The notes under the pieces were generated by a model. It saw only the letters and a list, made by a program, of their open reading frames with translations. It was not told the origin of the DNA and did not search any database. This document shows positions 51,631 through 61,819 of a stretch of DNA of 64,000 nt, one piece after another. The position numbers and the translations under genes are program-made. Position 1 is the first letter of the stretch; each line of letters starts with the position of its first letter. This stretch comes from Homoserinimonas aerilata (lineage in GTDB: Bacteria > Actinomycetota > Actinomycetes > Actinomycetales > Microbacteriaceae): positions 1,054,001 to 1,118,000 of the forward strand of contig NZ_VFOM01000001.1 in the NCBI RefSeq assembly GCF_006716125.1, given 5' to 3'.

Positions 51631-51897
51631 ATGGTCAACCGCACACAGGGCATCATCGATCCGCCCATCGACGAGCTGCTCTCGAAGGTCGATTCCAAGT
51701 ACGCTCTTGTCATCTTCGCGTCCAAGCGTGCCCGCCAGATCAACGACTACTACGCCGACCTCCACGAGGGAAGCCTGTTCGACAACGTCGGTCCTCTCGT
51801 CGACTCGACCATCGACGACAAGCCTCTCTCTGTCGCCATGCACGAGATCAACGAGGACAAGCTGGTCGTCAAACCCCTCGCAGAGACGACAGAGTAG
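51631..51897 (+). CDS. rpoZ: RNA polymerase omega subunit
   Basis: 88 residues. The conserved [30 protein letters not shown] region matches omega, which helps assemble the beta-prime subunit. AAGGAG precedes ATG 51631. The gmk-rpoZ-coaBC-metK order is conserved in Actinobacteria. Confidence 0.95.
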   Translation: MVNRTQGIIDPPIDELLSKVDSKYALVIFASKRARQINDYYADLHEGSLFDNVGPLVDSTIDDKPLSVAMHEINEDKLVVKPLAETTE

Positions 51898-51948
51898 GGC
51901 CGTCCCGGCAGGGATCCAGTCGCGCGTTTCGGATCGGGAGGGGGAGCC

Positions 51949-53139
51949 GTGCCCGGTTCACTCAACATCGTCGTCGGAATCACGGGCGGCATCGCCGCGT
52001 ACAAGGCGGTCGGGCTCGTCAGGGCCCTCGTTCTTGCAGGGCATGACGTCCACGTGATCCCGACGGAGTCGGCGCTGCGTTTCATTGGGCTCCCCACATT
52101 TGAGGCGATCAGTCGCAATCCGGTGCACACGGATCTCTACGAGGGGGTCAGTGAGGTGCGGCACGTGGCCATCGGCCAGGCCGCAGACCTGATCATCGTG
52201 GCCCCTGCCACTGCCAACTCGATCGCGAAGCTCGCTGCGGGCATCGCCGATGACCTGCTCGGCAACAGCATCCTGGCGAGCAGAGCGCCGCTCGTGATCG
52301 CTCCCGCCATGCACACGGAGATGTGGCAGCATCCTGCGACGGTCGCGAACATCGCCACCCTCCAGGCCAGGGGCGTCGTCGTCGTGGGCCCGGCCGAGGG
52401 TCGACTCACGGGGGCTGACTCCGGTCCCGGGCGGATGTCTGAGCCCGATGACATCGTCGAGGCCGCAATGCTCACCGTGCAGCCACGTGACCTCACGGGC
52501 AGGTCGATCGTCATATCGGCCGGTGGCACGCGCGAGGCGCTCGACCCGGTTCGCTTCATCGGCAACCGATCGAGTGGTAGGCAGGGTGTGGCGCTGGCTG
52601 AGGTGGCCGTTGCGCGCGGCGCATCCGTCACGCTGATCGCCGCGAATCTCGAGGTTGCTGCGCCCGCATCGGTCACGGTTCGACAGGTGAGTTCTGCGGC
52701 CGAGTTGAAGTCCGTCGTCGACGAGGCAGCCCGTGGTGCGGATGTGGTCATCATGGCCGCTGCTGTCGCCGACTACCGTCCGGAGGACGTCGCGCCGTCG
52801 AAGATCAAGAAGGACCAGCAGGGCGATGAGCTCTCGCTCCGTCTTGTCAAGAATCCGGATATCCTCGCCGGGCTTGCCGCAACGAACCGAGCCGACCGCG
52901 TCGTCATCGGTTTCGCCGCTGAGACAGAAACCGACCGCGAGGAGTTCCTGCGTCTTGGGCGAGAGAAGATCGCCCGCAAGGGATGCGACTATCTCGTCCT
53001 CAACAGGGTCGGCTGGAGTGAGGGCTTCGCCACAGACGGTAACTCGATCGTCGTCCTGGATCGGGCCGGCGATATAGTGAGCGAAGCCTCGGGCAGTAAG
53101 GCGTCGGTGGCCGGTCATATCCTTGACCTGCTCGTATGA
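51949..53139 (+). CDS. coaBC: Bifunctional phosphopantothenoylcysteine decarboxylase / phosphopantothenate-cysteine ligase
   Basis: 396 residues. The N-terminal flavin decarboxylase half carries GITGGIAAYKAVGLVRAL, APATANSIAKLAAGIADDLL and APAMHTEMW. The C-terminal ligase half has SAGGTREALDPVRFIGNRSSGRQG and ADYRPE. It catalyses two coenzyme A steps. GTG 51949 follows a purine-rich GGGAGGGGGAG. Confidence 0.96.
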   Translation: MPGSLNIVVGITGGIAAYKAVGLVRALVLAGHDVHVIPTESALRFIGLPTFEAISRNPVHTDLYEGVSEVRHVAIGQAADLIIVAPATANSIAKLAAGIADDLLGNSILASRAPLVIAPAMHTEMWQHPATVANIATLQARGVVVVGPAEGRLTGADSGPGRMSEPDDIVEAAMLTVQPRDLTGRSIVISAGGTREALDPVRFIGNRSSGRQGVALAEVAVARGASVTLIAANLEVAAPASVTVRQVSSAAELKSVVDEAARGADVVIMAAAVADYRPEDVAPSKIKKDQQGDELSLRLVKNPDILAGLAATNRADRVVIGFAAETETDREEFLRLGREKIARKGCDYLVLNRVGWSEGFATDGNSIVVLDRAGDIVSEASGSKASVAGHILDLLV

Positions 53140-53187
53140 GCCGCCCTGTCCTCGCCCCACATCTACCCAGTTAAGGCCCAATTCTCC

Positions 53188-54384
53188 ATGACAACTCCGC
53201 TGCGTCTCTTCACCTCGGAATCGGTCACAGAAGGCCATCCAGACAAGATGGCCGACCAGATCTCCGACAGCATCCTGGATGCGATGCTCACTGAAGATCC
53301 GCACAGCCGCGTCGCCGTCGAGACGCTTGTGACAACCGGGCTCGTACATGTCGCAGGTGAGGTGACGACCAAGGGCTATGTCGAGATTCCCGGCATCGTG
53401 CGTGAGGTCATCCGGAGCATCGGCTACGACTCTTCCGAGGTCGGATTCGATGGTGCCAACTGTGGCGTGACCGTTTCGATCGGTGCGCAGTCGCCCGACA
53501 TCGCCCAGGGCGTCGATCATGCGATCGAGCAGCGGCAGGGCGTCGGCCACGACGACATCGACTCTCAGGGTGCGGGTGACCAGGGCATCATGTTCGGCTT
53601 CGCAACGAATGAGACGCCGTCGTTCATGCCGCTTCCGGCCTGGACAGCCCACCGGCTCGCAGAGCGCCTCGCAGAGGTCCGCAAGGAGGGTCTGCTCGAC
53701 TACCTCCGGCCCGATGGCAAGACCCAGGTCACGGTCGGATACGACGGCCTCGTGCCCCGCACCATCGACACCGTGGTGCTCTCGACCCAGCACGCCCCGG
53801 GCGTCATCTCGTCGACGCTTGAGGCCGAGGTTCGCGAACTCGTGATCGATCCCGTCCTCGCCACGACCGGGCTCGACGCCTCGCAGGTCACACTTCTGGT
53901 CAACCCGACGGGGCGTTTCGAGATCGGCGGTCCGAAGGGCGACGCCGGCCTGACCGGCCGCAAGGTCATCGTCGACACCTACGGGGGTGCCGCTCGCCAT
54001 GGCGGAGGCGCCTTCAGCGGCAAGGATCCGTCGAAGGTCGATCGCTCTGCCGCCTATGCGCTGCGCTGGGTCGCTAAGAACGTGGTCGCCGCTGGCCTCG
54101 CCGACAGGCTTGAGGTGCAGGTGGCCTACGCGATCGGCAAGGCGTCGCCTGTAGGCCTCTACGTCGAGAGTTTCGGCACCAACACGGTCGACGAGCGGCG
54201 CATCATCGAGGCGATCCGACAGGTGTTTGATCTGCGTCCGCGCGCGATCATCCGTGATCTCGACCTTCTCCGCCCGATCTACGCCAAGACGGCGACCTAT
54301 GGCCACTTCGGTCGCGAGCTGCCCGATTTCACCTGGGAGCGGTTGGACCGCGTCGACGAGCTGCGCGCCGCCGCCGGAGCCTGA
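53188..54384 (+). CDS. metK: S-adenosylmethionine synthase
   Basis: 398 residues. Signatures are [19 protein letters not shown] at the N-terminus, [16 protein letters not shown], and [20 protein letters not shown]. It makes SAM from Met and ATP. priA follows within two bases. Confidence 0.98.
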   Translation: MTTPLRLFTSESVTEGHPDKMADQISDSILDAMLTEDPHSRVAVETLVTTGLVHVAGEVTTKGYVEIPGIVREVIRSIGYDSSEVGFDGANCGVTVSIGAQSPDIAQGVDHAIEQRQGVGHDDIDSQGAGDQGIMFGFATNETPSFMPLPAWTAHRLAERLAEVRKEGLLDYLRPDGKTQVTVGYDGLVPRTIDTVVLSTQHAPGVISSTLEAEVRELVIDPVLATTGLDASQVTLLVNPTGRFEIGGPKGDAGLTGRKVIVDTYGGAARHGGGAFSGKDPSKVDRSAAYALRWVAKNVVAAGLADRLEVQVAYAIGKASPVGLYVESFGTNTVDERRIIEAIRQVFDLRPRAIIRDLDLLRPIYAKTATYGHFGRELPDFTWERLDRVDELRAAAGA

Positions 54385-54386
54385 CA

Positions 54387-56393
54387 GTGGGGGTCGGGAC
54401 CGCATCGGGCTCGGCCGCCATCGCCCGGGTCGTCATCGACTCGCCGCTTCCGCAGCTCGATCGCCTGTTCGACTACCGCATCCCTGCGGCGTTCGCAGAG
54501 GACTGCGTGCCCGGCGTCAGGGTGCGGGTTCCATTGCGGTCCGCGGGTCGAATTGCGGATGCCTACGTCGTGGAGGTAGCGGCCAGCGGCGAGTACGAGG
54601 GTGCGCTGAGCGAGATCGAGGACGTGATCTCGGTCGTTCCGGTCCTCGCCCCGGAGGTCTGGAACCTTGCACGTCGTCTGGCGGATCGTGCGGCCGGGGT
54701 CGCCAGCGATGTCCTGAGGCTCGCCATCCCGAAGCGTCAGGTGCGTGTCGAGAAGGCCTGGCTCGCGGCGGGGCGACCTGCGCCTACGCCGTCTCCCATC
54801 ACGCCGGTGGATGCGCCGGACTTCGTGTCGGGTCGCCTCGCCGAGGTCGTGAGCGGAGGCGAGCGGGTCGCCGTTGATGCTGTGCCGCGGCTCGTCCCCG
54901 TCGACTCCCGCACAGATGGCACAACCCATTGGGTCGGGCACTGGGCTGTCACGATGGCTGCCGCAGCCAGCCAGACCTTGGCGGGGGAGCGCAGCGCGAT
55001 TCTGGCGGTTCCCGATTATCGCGATCGCGAGCAGTTGCTGATCGCTCTCGAAGCTGTGCTCCCGGCTGAACGCATTGTGCGGATGGATGCCCAGCAGTCG
55101 AATCCAGATCGCTACAGGAGCATCCTGAGCTGCCGGGGGGGCACCCCGCTGGTCATCGTGGGCAATCGCTCCGCGCTGTATGCACCGGCCGCTAGGCTCG
55201 GGCTGATCGCTGTCTGGGATGACGGCGACGGCCTCCATTCCGAGCCGCTGTCGCCACACATCCATACGAGGGATGCCGCGCTGCTCCGGCAGGAGCAGCA
55301 GGACTGCGCACTCATGTTCGTCTCTCATGCTCGCAGCAGCGAGGTTCAGCGTCTGGTCGAGCTCGGTTGGCTCGGTGTGCTGGCCACCGAGCGCGTCTAT
55401 CTGCCCAAGGTGATCCCGACGCTGTCGCAGGACGAGGTCGGCCCGCACACGGCTGCCGCGCGCATTCCGTCGACCGCGTGGAAGCAGATGCGTCAGGCCC
55501 TCGATCACGGGCCTGTTCTCGTGCAGGTGGCCCGTCCTGGCTATGCGCCCCAGCTCGCCTGTGAGTCGTGCCGTGCCTCTGCGCGCTGTTCCGCGTGTGA
55601 GGGTCCGCTGGCGCAGCGGAGTGCTTCGGCGACGCCCGCGTGCCAATGGTGCGGGGCACTTGCCACGTCGTGGTCATGCCGGCTGTGCGAGGGAACACGC
55701 CTGCGGCTCGTGGGGCAGGGTTCGGTTCGAACGGCCGAGAACCTCGGTCGTGCCTTCCCCGGTATCAAGGTGATCATCGCGGACGGCGACCGTGTGGTCA
55801 CCACGGTCGGGGCTGCTACCGCTCTCGTCGTCGCCACGCGCGGGGCGGAGCCGATCGCCGACGGTGGCTACCGTGGCGTCCTCCTGCTCGACGGCGACAG
55901 GATGCTGGCCCGCGAGAGCCTGCGGGTCGCCGAGGACTGCCTTCGGTGGTGGGCCAACGCGATCGCCCTCGCCGCGCCTGGCGCGCCGACGGTGCTCGTC
56001 GGTGTCGGCGGCCGGATCGCCGCGGCCCTGGCCACCTGGCGTTTGGCCGATTTCGCCCGCGATGAGCTCGCCGACAGGCGGCGCCTGCGGTTTCCTCCCG
56101 CTGTCCGGGTGGCGACGATCACCGGCTCTCCGGAAGCGGTCGAGCGCTCTGTCCTGGCCGTCGAATCCCTTCGGGGCGTCGATGTGCTGGGCCCGGTGGA
56201 GAACCCCGATGGCCTCCGGTCGATCGTGCGCTTCGATTACGGCGTGGGCGCAGAGGTGGCCTCCGCCATGAAGGCCGAGATCATCCGCACAGCGACGAGC
56301 CGCCGCAAGCGCGTCCCTCCCGGTAAGGGCTCCGCCGGCGCACTGCCTAGACTTAAAGCCCGATTCGATGACACGGAACCGTTCGCGGACTAG
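54387..56393 (+). CDS. priA: Primosomal protein N' PriA, helicase motifs lost
   Basis: 668 residues. The N-terminal 3'-DNA-binding domain is recognisable (VVIDSPLPQLDRLFDYRIPAAF). The zinc-binding region keeps paired cysteines: CESC, CSAC, CQWC, CRLC. The Walker A GSGKTEVY and the DEAH box of active PriA are absent; the corresponding places read SAILAVPDY and VWDDGDGLH. Helicase-defective PriA of this type is widespread in Actinobacteria, so it is probably a scaffold for replication restart. GTG 54387 starts two bases after metK. Confidence 0.92.
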   Translation: MGVGTASGSAAIARVVIDSPLPQLDRLFDYRIPAAFAEDCVPGVRVRVPLRSAGRIADAYVVEVAASGEYEGALSEIEDVISVVPVLAPEVWNLARRLADRAAGVASDVLRLAIPKRQVRVEKAWLAAGRPAPTPSPITPVDAPDFVSGRLAEVVSGGERVAVDAVPRLVPVDSRTDGTTHWVGHWAVTMAAAASQTLAGERSAILAVPDYRDREQLLIALEAVLPAERIVRMDAQQSNPDRYRSILSCRGGTPLVIVGNRSALYAPAARLGLIAVWDDGDGLHSEPLSPHIHTRDAALLRQEQQDCALMFVSHARSSEVQRLVELGWLGVLATERVYLPKVIPTLSQDEVGPHTAAARIPSTAWKQMRQALDHGPVLVQVARPGYAPQLACESCRASARCSACEGPLAQRSASATPACQWCGALATSWSCRLCEGTRLRLVGQGSVRTAENLGRAFPGIKVIIADGDRVVTTVGAATALVVATRGAEPIADGGYRGVLLLDGDRMLARESLRVAEDCLRWWANAIALAAPGAPTVLVGVGGRIAAALATWRLADFARDELADRRRLRFPPAVRVATITGSPEAVERSVLAVESLRGVDVLGPVENPDGLRSIVRFDYGVGAEVASAMKAEIIRTATSRRKRVPPGKGSAGALPRLKARFDDTEPFAD

Positions 56394-56409
56394 AGGTGCT
56401 GTTTCCACT

Positions 56410-57354
56410 ATGCGTTTGATCTTCGCCGGCTCTCCCGCTGTCGCCGTCCCCAGCCTTCGGGCGCTCATCGCTGCCGACCATGAGGTGGCCGCCGTTCTCA
56501 CGAGGGAGGATTCTCCTCAGGGGCGCCGCCGGGTGCTCACCCCGACGCCTGTGGCCGTGGCGGCAGAGGAGTCGGACATCCGGGTCATTCGCGCCAATCG
56601 GCTCGATGATGCGGTCGCACAGCAGATTGCGGCCCTCGAGCCGGAGCTCGGCGTGATCGTCGCCTATGGCGGCCTTCTTCGCGAACCACTCCTGTCGACG
56701 CCGCCCCTCGGTTGGATCAATCTTCATTTCTCGCTCCTGCCGCGCTGGCGTGGGGCGGCTCCTGTTCAGCGTGCGATCATGGCGGGCGACGAGATCACGG
56801 GGGCGACGGTGTTCCGTCTGGTCGAAGAACTCGATGCGGGGGATGTCTACGGCCATTTCTCGCAGCGCATCGGCTCCCATGAGACGGCGGGTCATCTGCT
56901 CGACTCTCTCGCCGATGGCGGCGCCGAGTTGCTCGCGGGTGTCGTCTCGGCGCTGGCGGAGGGCACGGCTCGGGCGGAGCCGCAGCGTGGCGATGTGACC
57001 CTTGCCCCGAAACTGCGGCTCGCGGACGGCCTTGTGGACTTCGCGCAGCATTCCTCGACGGTGCTCTCGCGCATCCGCGGCGTAACGCCGGAGCCGGGCG
57101 CCTTCGCCCTGTTGCAGGGCGAGCGTTTCAAGATCCACCAGGCTGCACCGGCCCGTGAGCACGCGCCGCTGGCTCCGGGCGTGCTCGAGAATCGCGACGG
57201 CCGGGTCATCGTGGGCACGGGTGACGAACCGATCGAGCTGCTCGAGGTCCAGGCTGCGGGCAAGCGTGCGATGCTTGCGGCCGAGTGGTGGCGCGGTCGC
57301 CCGGCGAGTGCCCCTGCGGCGTTCGACGTCGATGGTGCGGCGGTGGGCTCGTGA
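56410..57354 (+). CDS. fmt: Methionyl-tRNA formyltransferase
   Basis: 314 residues from ATG 56410. Catalytic residues lie in the motif INLHFSLLPRWRGAAPVQRAI (Asn, His) with Asp in LDAGDVY; the C-terminal OB-like domain has RIRGVTPEPGAF. It formylates initiator Met-tRNA. The stop overlaps the GTG start of rsmB. Confidence 0.96.
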   Translation: MRLIFAGSPAVAVPSLRALIAADHEVAAVLTREDSPQGRRRVLTPTPVAVAAEESDIRVIRANRLDDAVAQQIAALEPELGVIVAYGGLLREPLLSTPPLGWINLHFSLLPRWRGAAPVQRAIMAGDEITGATVFRLVEELDAGDVYGHFSQRIGSHETAGHLLDSLADGGAELLAGVVSALAEGTARAEPQRGDVTLAPKLRLADGLVDFAQHSSTVLSRIRGVTPEPGAFALLQGERFKIHQAAPAREHAPLAPGVLENRDGRVIVGTGDEPIELLEVQAAGKRAMLAAEWWRGRPASAPAAFDVDGAAVGS

Positions 57355-58754
57355 ACTCGCGTCGCGGCAAGGCCGTCCCTGTGCAGCCGGCGCGTCGCAT
57401 CGCCTTCGAGGTCATCTCCGCGGTCAGGGAGTCGGATGCTTACGCGAACCTTCTCCTGCCGGTCAAGATCGAACGGGCCAAGCTCGACACTGCGGATGCG
57501 GCACTCGCCACAGAGCTGAGCTACGGCACCCTGCGCAGGCAGGGCTACTATGACGCGGTCATCGAGCTCGCCGCCGGCCGCGGCGTCGATCGAATCGACG
57601 CTCCTGTGCTCGACGTGCTCCGTCTGGCCGTGCACCAGCTGCTGTCGATGAGAACGGCGCCGCACGCCGCGGTCGATGAGGCCGTCTCGCAGGCGCGGGA
57701 GGTGGCGTCGCAGTCGGCCACGGGTTTCGTCAACGGCGTGCTCCGCACCGTCACCCGCACGAGCCCTGCGGAGTGGGAGGAGCGGGTCCTCGCCGTTCCT
57801 CGTTCCGCAGATGATCGCAGAGCGGTCGAGTTCTCGCATCCGGTGTGGGTGGTCCGGGCGTTCCGTCAGGCGCTTGCCGCGGAGGACAGGGCGGACGAAC
57901 TCGATGAGCTGCTCGCTTCCGACAATGTGGCGCCTCGGGTGTCTCTCGTGGCCCTTCCTGGGCTTTCCACCGTTTCCCAGCTTGATGGGGCGACGCCGTC
58001 GGCTTTCTCTCCTCTCGCTGCCGTTGTCGAGGGCGGCGACCCGAATCGAATCGAGCAGGTGCGACTGGGGCGTGCACGCGTTCAGGATGAGGGGTCGCAG
58101 CTCGCTGCCCTTGCGCTCAGCAGGTCCTCTGCCGTGGTTGAGGGCGAGCAGTGGTTGGACATGTGCGCCGGCCCCGGCGGCAAGGCCGCGCTTCTGGCAG
58201 CTGAGGCAGCACGTATGGGTGCCCGGCTGGTCGCCAACGAGGTTGTTCCCACCCGCGCAGGCCTCGTGCGCAAGGCCCTTGAGGTGCTCGCCGATCCTCC
58301 GCAGGTCACGGTGCGGGATGGCCGCACCTTCGGTTCCTCGCATCCGGAGCACTTCGATCGCATCCTGATCGATGCGCCGTGCACCGGCCTCGGCGCACTA
58401 CGTCGTCGCCCGGAGGCTCGCTGGCGCAAGCAGCCACGTGATGTTCCGGAACTTTCCGGATTGCAGGCCGAGCTGCTCGAGTCGGGTATCCGCGCGCTGA
58501 AGCCCGGCGGCACGCTCGCGTACGTCACCTGCTCGCCCCATCTGGCGGAGACGCGTCTCGTCGTCGACTCCGCGCTGAAGCAGCATCCGGAGATGTCCCG
58601 CCTCGACACCCCTGCTGTGCTTGCCGGGGTCACGGCGTCGCCGCTCGAGCTGGGGGAGTCTGACGGCAGCGTGCAGCTGTGGCCGCATCGGCACGGCACG
58701 GATGCGATGTTCATCTGCCTGCTGCGCAAAGCTGGCGTCTCCGTCGATCGCTAG
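57351..58754 (+). CDS. rsmB: 16S rRNA (cytosine-5)-methyltransferase RsmB
   Basis: 467 residues from GTG 57351. The N-terminal NusB-like RNA-binding domain (RIAFEVISAVRESDAYANLLLP) is followed by a Rossmann methyltransferase. SAM site WLDMCAGPGGKAALLA; catalytic and release cysteines in DAPCTGLGALRRRPEARW and AYVTCSPH. It methylates C967-type positions of 16S rRNA. The stop TAG begins the TAGGCT element before rpe. Confidence 0.93.
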   Translation: MNSRRGKAVPVQPARRIAFEVISAVRESDAYANLLLPVKIERAKLDTADAALATELSYGTLRRQGYYDAVIELAAGRGVDRIDAPVLDVLRLAVHQLLSMRTAPHAAVDEAVSQAREVASQSATGFVNGVLRTVTRTSPAEWEERVLAVPRSADDRRAVEFSHPVWVVRAFRQALAAEDRADELDELLASDNVAPRVSLVALPGLSTVSQLDGATPSAFSPLAAVVEGGDPNRIEQVRLGRARVQDEGSQLAALALSRSSAVVEGEQWLDMCAGPGGKAALLAAEAARMGARLVANEVVPTRAGLVRKALEVLADPPQVTVRDGRTFGSSHPEHFDRILIDAPCTGLGALRRRPEARWRKQPRDVPELSGLQAELLESGIRALKPGGTLAYVTCSPHLAETRLVVDSALKQHPEMSRLDTPAVLAGVTASPLELGESDGSVQLWPHRHGTDAMFICLLRKAGVSVDR

Positions 58755-58757
58755 GCT
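58752..58757 (+). promoter_or_regulatory. -10 element of rpe overlapping the rsmB stop
   Basis: TAGGCT, 6 bases before ATG 58764; the first three bases are the rsmB stop. No Shine-Dalgarno sequence is visible (CGTTCC spacer). Confidence 0.48.
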
Positions 58758-58763
58758 CGTTCC

Positions 58764-59426
58764 ATGACCGTGCGCATCAATCCGAGCATCCTGTCGGCCG
58801 ATTTCGTGAACATGGAGCGTGACCTCGGCGCCATCTCCGACGCCGATCTCGTGCATGTCGACGTCATGGACAACCATTTCGTTCCGAATCTCACGTTCGG
58901 GCCGCAGATGGTCGAGCGCATCCAGCAGGTGTCGACGATCCCTCTCGATGTGCATCTGATGATCGACGATCCGGATCGCTGGGCGCCGGGTTACGCCGAG
59001 CTGGGCGCCTATTCGGTGACCTTCCATGCCGAGGCGGCGAGCGATTCGGTCGCCCTTGCGCGCCGGCTCCGAGAGATCGGTGCCCGTGCGGGGATCGCCC
59101 TCAAGCCGGGAACCCGCGTCGAACCCTACCTGGAGCTATTGCACGAGTTCGATCAGGTCCTGGTGATGACGGTCGAGCCGGGTTTCGGGGGCCAGTCATT
59201 CATACACGAGACGATGCCGAAGCTGGAGCTGCTGCGGGGCGCCGTCTCGAAGTCGGGCCTCGACGTGTGGCTGCAGGTTGACGGCGGTGTGACCGAGCAG
59301 ACGATCACGGTGGCTGCGGAGGCGGGGGCCGACACCTTCGTCGCGGGCTCCAGCGTGTTCGGCGCAGGCGATCCCGCCGCGCAGATCGCCGCGCTCCGTG
59401 CCGCCGCGACGACGCACGCGCACTGA
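58764..59426 (+). CDS. rpe: Ribulose-phosphate 3-epimerase
   Basis: 220 residues, a TIM barrel of the pentose phosphate pathway. INPSILSADFVNMERDL, VHVDVMDNHFVPNLTFGP (metal ligands), DVHLMIDDPDRW, MTVEPGFGGQSFI and QVDGGVTEQT are all conserved. Confidence 0.97.
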   Translation: MTVRINPSILSADFVNMERDLGAISDADLVHVDVMDNHFVPNLTFGPQMVERIQQVSTIPLDVHLMIDDPDRWAPGYAELGAYSVTFHAEAASDSVALARRLREIGARAGIALKPGTRVEPYLELLHEFDQVLVMTVEPGFGGQSFIHETMPKLELLRGAVSKSGLDVWLQVDGGVTEQTITVAAEAGADTFVAGSSVFGAGDPAAQIAALRAAATTHAH

Positions 59427-59454
59427 GCATCCCGGATTCTGCTTGGATAGGGGA

Positions 59455-59829
59455 ATGAGCGAATTCAACAGGACCAAGCCCGAGATCGAGTTCTTCGACG
59501 GCGATGCACCCGACGACCTCGTCGTGACCGATGTCGAGGTGGGCACGGGTGCCGAGGCGCTCCCCGGCTCGACCGTTGACGTGCACTACCTGGGTGTCGA
59601 CCTCGAGAGCGGCGAGGAGTTCGACTCCTCCTGGAGCCGCGGCCAGTCCATCAACTTCCCGCTGGGCAGTCTCATCGCTGGCTGGCAGCAGGGCATCCCG
59701 GGCATGAAGGTCGGCGGTCGTCGCCAGCTCGTCTGCCCGCCGCACCTCGCCTATGGCCCCGCCGGTTCCGGGCACAGGCTCTCTGGTCGCACCCTCATCT
59801 TCGTCATCGACCTGCTCGGCGTGAGCTAG
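59455..59829 (+). CDS. FKBP-type peptidyl-prolyl cis-trans isomerase
   Basis: 124 residues from ATG 59455, which has AGGGG directly upstream. A single FKBP domain is seen: [65 protein letters not shown]. No signal peptide, so it is cytosolic. It lies between rpe and hisE, a common actinobacterial placement. Confidence 0.93.
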   Translation: MSEFNRTKPEIEFFDGDAPDDLVVTDVEVGTGAEALPGSTVDVHYLGVDLESGEEFDSSWSRGQSINFPLGSLIAGWQQGIPGMKVGGRRQLVCPPHLAYGPAGSGHRLSGRTLIFVIDLLGVS

Positions 59830-59842
59830 TCCCTGCGACTAG

Positions 59843-59848
59843 TAACCT
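59843..59848 (+). promoter_or_regulatory. -10 element of hisE (leaderless spacing)
   Basis: TAACCT lies 7 bases before GTG 59856, with no ribosome-binding site. It could start the his-trp transcript at the initiation codon. Confidence 0.45.
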
Positions 59849-59855
59849 TGAGCCT

Positions 59856-60119
59856 GTGAAGACGTTCGACGATCTGTTTGCGGAGCTCTCCGAGAAGGCT
59901 CTGTCCCGCCCTGAGGGCTCGGGCACGGTCGCGGAGCTCGACGCCGGCGTACACGCCATCGGCAAGAAGATCGTCGAGGAGGCTGCGGAGGTCTGGATGG
60001 CCGCCGAGTTCCAGACGGATGACGAGGCTGCAGAGGAGATCTCGCAGCTGCTCTACCACGTGCAGGTGCTGATGATCGCGAAGGGTCTGAGCACCGAGGA
60101 TGTCTACCGACATCTCTGA
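59856..60119 (+). CDS. hisE: Phosphoribosyl-ATP diphosphatase
   Basis: 87 residues, MazG-like all-helical fold: [27 protein letters not shown] and [15 protein letters not shown]. It is the second step of histidine synthesis. In this organism it is separate from hisI, which lies 1.7 kb downstream. Confidence 0.95.
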   Translation: MKTFDDLFAELSEKALSRPEGSGTVAELDAGVHAIGKKIVEEAAEVWMAAEFQTDDEAAEEISQLLYHVQVLMIAKGLSTEDVYRHL

Positions 60120-60161
60120 GCATCCGCCCCTGCTCGATCATCCATCTCCAGAGAGAAGACA

Positions 60162-61001
60162 ATGCTTCGCATAGCAGTGCCCAACAAGGGCTCACTGGCC
60201 GAGACCGCATCCGAGATGCTTCGGGAGGCCGGCTATGCCGGTCGGCGTGATCCCCGTGCCCTCACCGTCGCTGATCCGCTGAACGATGTGGAGTTCTTCT
60301 ACCTCCGTCCGCGCGACATCGCGACCTATGTGGGTTCCGGCGCGTTGGATGTCGGTGTTACCGGGCGCGATCTGCTTCTCGACTCCGGCTCCAGTGCGCA
60401 GGAGATCGCGAACCTGGACTTCGCCGATTCGACGTTCCGCTTCGCCGGGCCGGCAGGGCAGTTCGCCGAGCTCTCCGATCTGGAGGGCGTCCGCGTCGCG
60501 ACCAGCTATCCGGGTCTTGTGGGCGACTTCCTCTCCCGCCATGGCGTCTCGGCCACCCTCGTGACGCTCGATGGTGCGGTCGAATCGGCCGTCAAGCTTG
60601 GAGTTGCGGATGCTGTCGCCGACGTCGTGTCGACGGGCTCGACCCTGCGAGCCCAGGGCCTGCAGATCTTCGGCCCGGTCATCCTCGAGTCGAGTGCGGT
60701 GCTGATCAGCGCCAATCCGACGATCGAGGGCATCTCCACGCTTCACAGGAGGCTTCAGGGCGTCCTCGTGGCGCGGCAGTACGTGATCATGGATTACGAC
60801 CTTCCCGCGGAGCTGCTCGAGCAGGCCACGGCGGTGACGCCGGGTCTCGAGTCGCCGACGGTGTCTCCTCTTCGGGATGAGAACTGGGTCGCGGTGCGGG
60901 TCATGGTGAAGCGCGTGGGGATGAATCAGGTCATGGACAGCCTGTATGCGCTCGGAGCCAGGGCCATCCTGGTCAGCCCGATCCACGCGGCGCGGCTCTA
61001 A
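60162..61001 (+). CDS. hisG: ATP phosphoribosyltransferase, long form
   Basis: 279 residues, including the C-terminal regulatory domain (about 205-279, [22 protein letters not shown]) that senses histidine. The N-terminus [20 protein letters not shown] and [10 protein letters not shown] are typical, as is the PRPP motif [13 protein letters not shown]. First step and feedback point of histidine synthesis. AGAGAGAAG precedes ATG 60162. Confidence 0.96.
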   Translation: MLRIAVPNKGSLAETASEMLREAGYAGRRDPRALTVADPLNDVEFFYLRPRDIATYVGSGALDVGVTGRDLLLDSGSSAQEIANLDFADSTFRFAGPAGQFAELSDLEGVRVATSYPGLVGDFLSRHGVSATLVTLDGAVESAVKLGVADAVADVVSTGSTLRAQGLQIFGPVILESSAVLISANPTIEGISTLHRRLQGVLVARQYVIMDYDLPAELLEQATAVTPGLESPTVSPLRDENWVAVRVMVKRVGMNQVMDSLYALGARAILVSPIHAARL

Positions 61002-61014
61002 GGGGTCGCAGGCG

Positions 61015-61776
61015 ATGTCCATTGCGATTCGCGTGATCCCGTGCCTCGACGTCGCCGACGGACGGGTCGTCAAAGGGGTCAACTTTCTCAATCTGCGCGA
61101 TGCCGGCGATCCCGTCGAACTCGCCCGCCGCTACTACGAACAGGGCGCTGACGAGGTGACATTCCTCGATGTGACGGCGACGGTCGACAACCGTTCGACC
61201 ACCTACGACGTCGTCCGTGCGACCGCCGAGCAGGTCTTCATCCCGCTCACCGTCGGCGGAGGCGTGCGCTCGACGGAGGATGTCGCCCGCCTGCAGGGTC
61301 ATGGCGCCGACAAGGTCGGGGTGAACAGCGCTGCGATCGCGCGGCCAGACCTCCTCTCGGAGATCGCCGACCGCTTCGGATCGCAGGCACTCGTGCTCTC
61401 CCTTGACCTCAAACGTTCCGAGCGCACACCGTCCGGCTTTGTTGTGACCACGCACGGAGGACGCACGGAGACCGAACTCGACGGCCTTGCCTGGGCTGCC
61501 GAGGCGATCGAGCGTGGCGCGGGGGAACTCCTCGTGAACTCGATCGATGCCGATGGCACGAAGGCCGGCTTCGATCTGGAACTGATCACCGCGGTGCGGG
61601 AGATCAGCCGCGTGCCGGTGATCGCGAGCGGAGGGGCGGGCTCCCTCGAGCATTTCGCGCCTGCTGTCGCGGCCGGCGCCGATGCCGTGCTCGCGGCATC
61701 CGTGTTCCACAACGGCGAACTCACGGTCGGCGATGTCAAGCAGAGCCTCGGAGCTGCGGGCTTCCCCGTACGCTGA
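61015..61776 (+). CDS. hisF: Imidazole glycerol phosphate synthase cyclase subunit HisF
   Basis: 253 residues from ATG 61015. TIM barrel with catalytic Asp in [18 protein letters not shown] and the second Asp in [13 protein letters not shown]; phosphate-binding [11 protein letters not shown] and [11 protein letters not shown]. Its HisH partner is not in the window. Confidence 0.97.
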   Translation: MSIAIRVIPCLDVADGRVVKGVNFLNLRDAGDPVELARRYYEQGADEVTFLDVTATVDNRSTTYDVVRATAEQVFIPLTVGGGVRSTEDVARLQGHGADKVGVNSAAIARPDLLSEIADRFGSQALVLSLDLKRSERTPSGFVVTTHGGRTETELDGLAWAAEAIERGAGELLVNSIDADGTKAGFDLELITAVREISRVPVIASGGAGSLEHFAPAVAAGADAVLAASVFHNGELTVGDVKQSLGAAGFPVR

Positions 61777-61819
61777 GACCGTCGCCACCCGAGAGGGCAA
61801 CACCTAAGGACTGATGAGG

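Noticed and set aside
51958..54405. 815-codon open frame on the minus strand opposite coaBC and metK
   Set aside because: It lies wholly opposite two clear conserved genes. Its translation is Arg/Asp/His-rich without any domain, typical of an antisense frame in GC-rich DNA.
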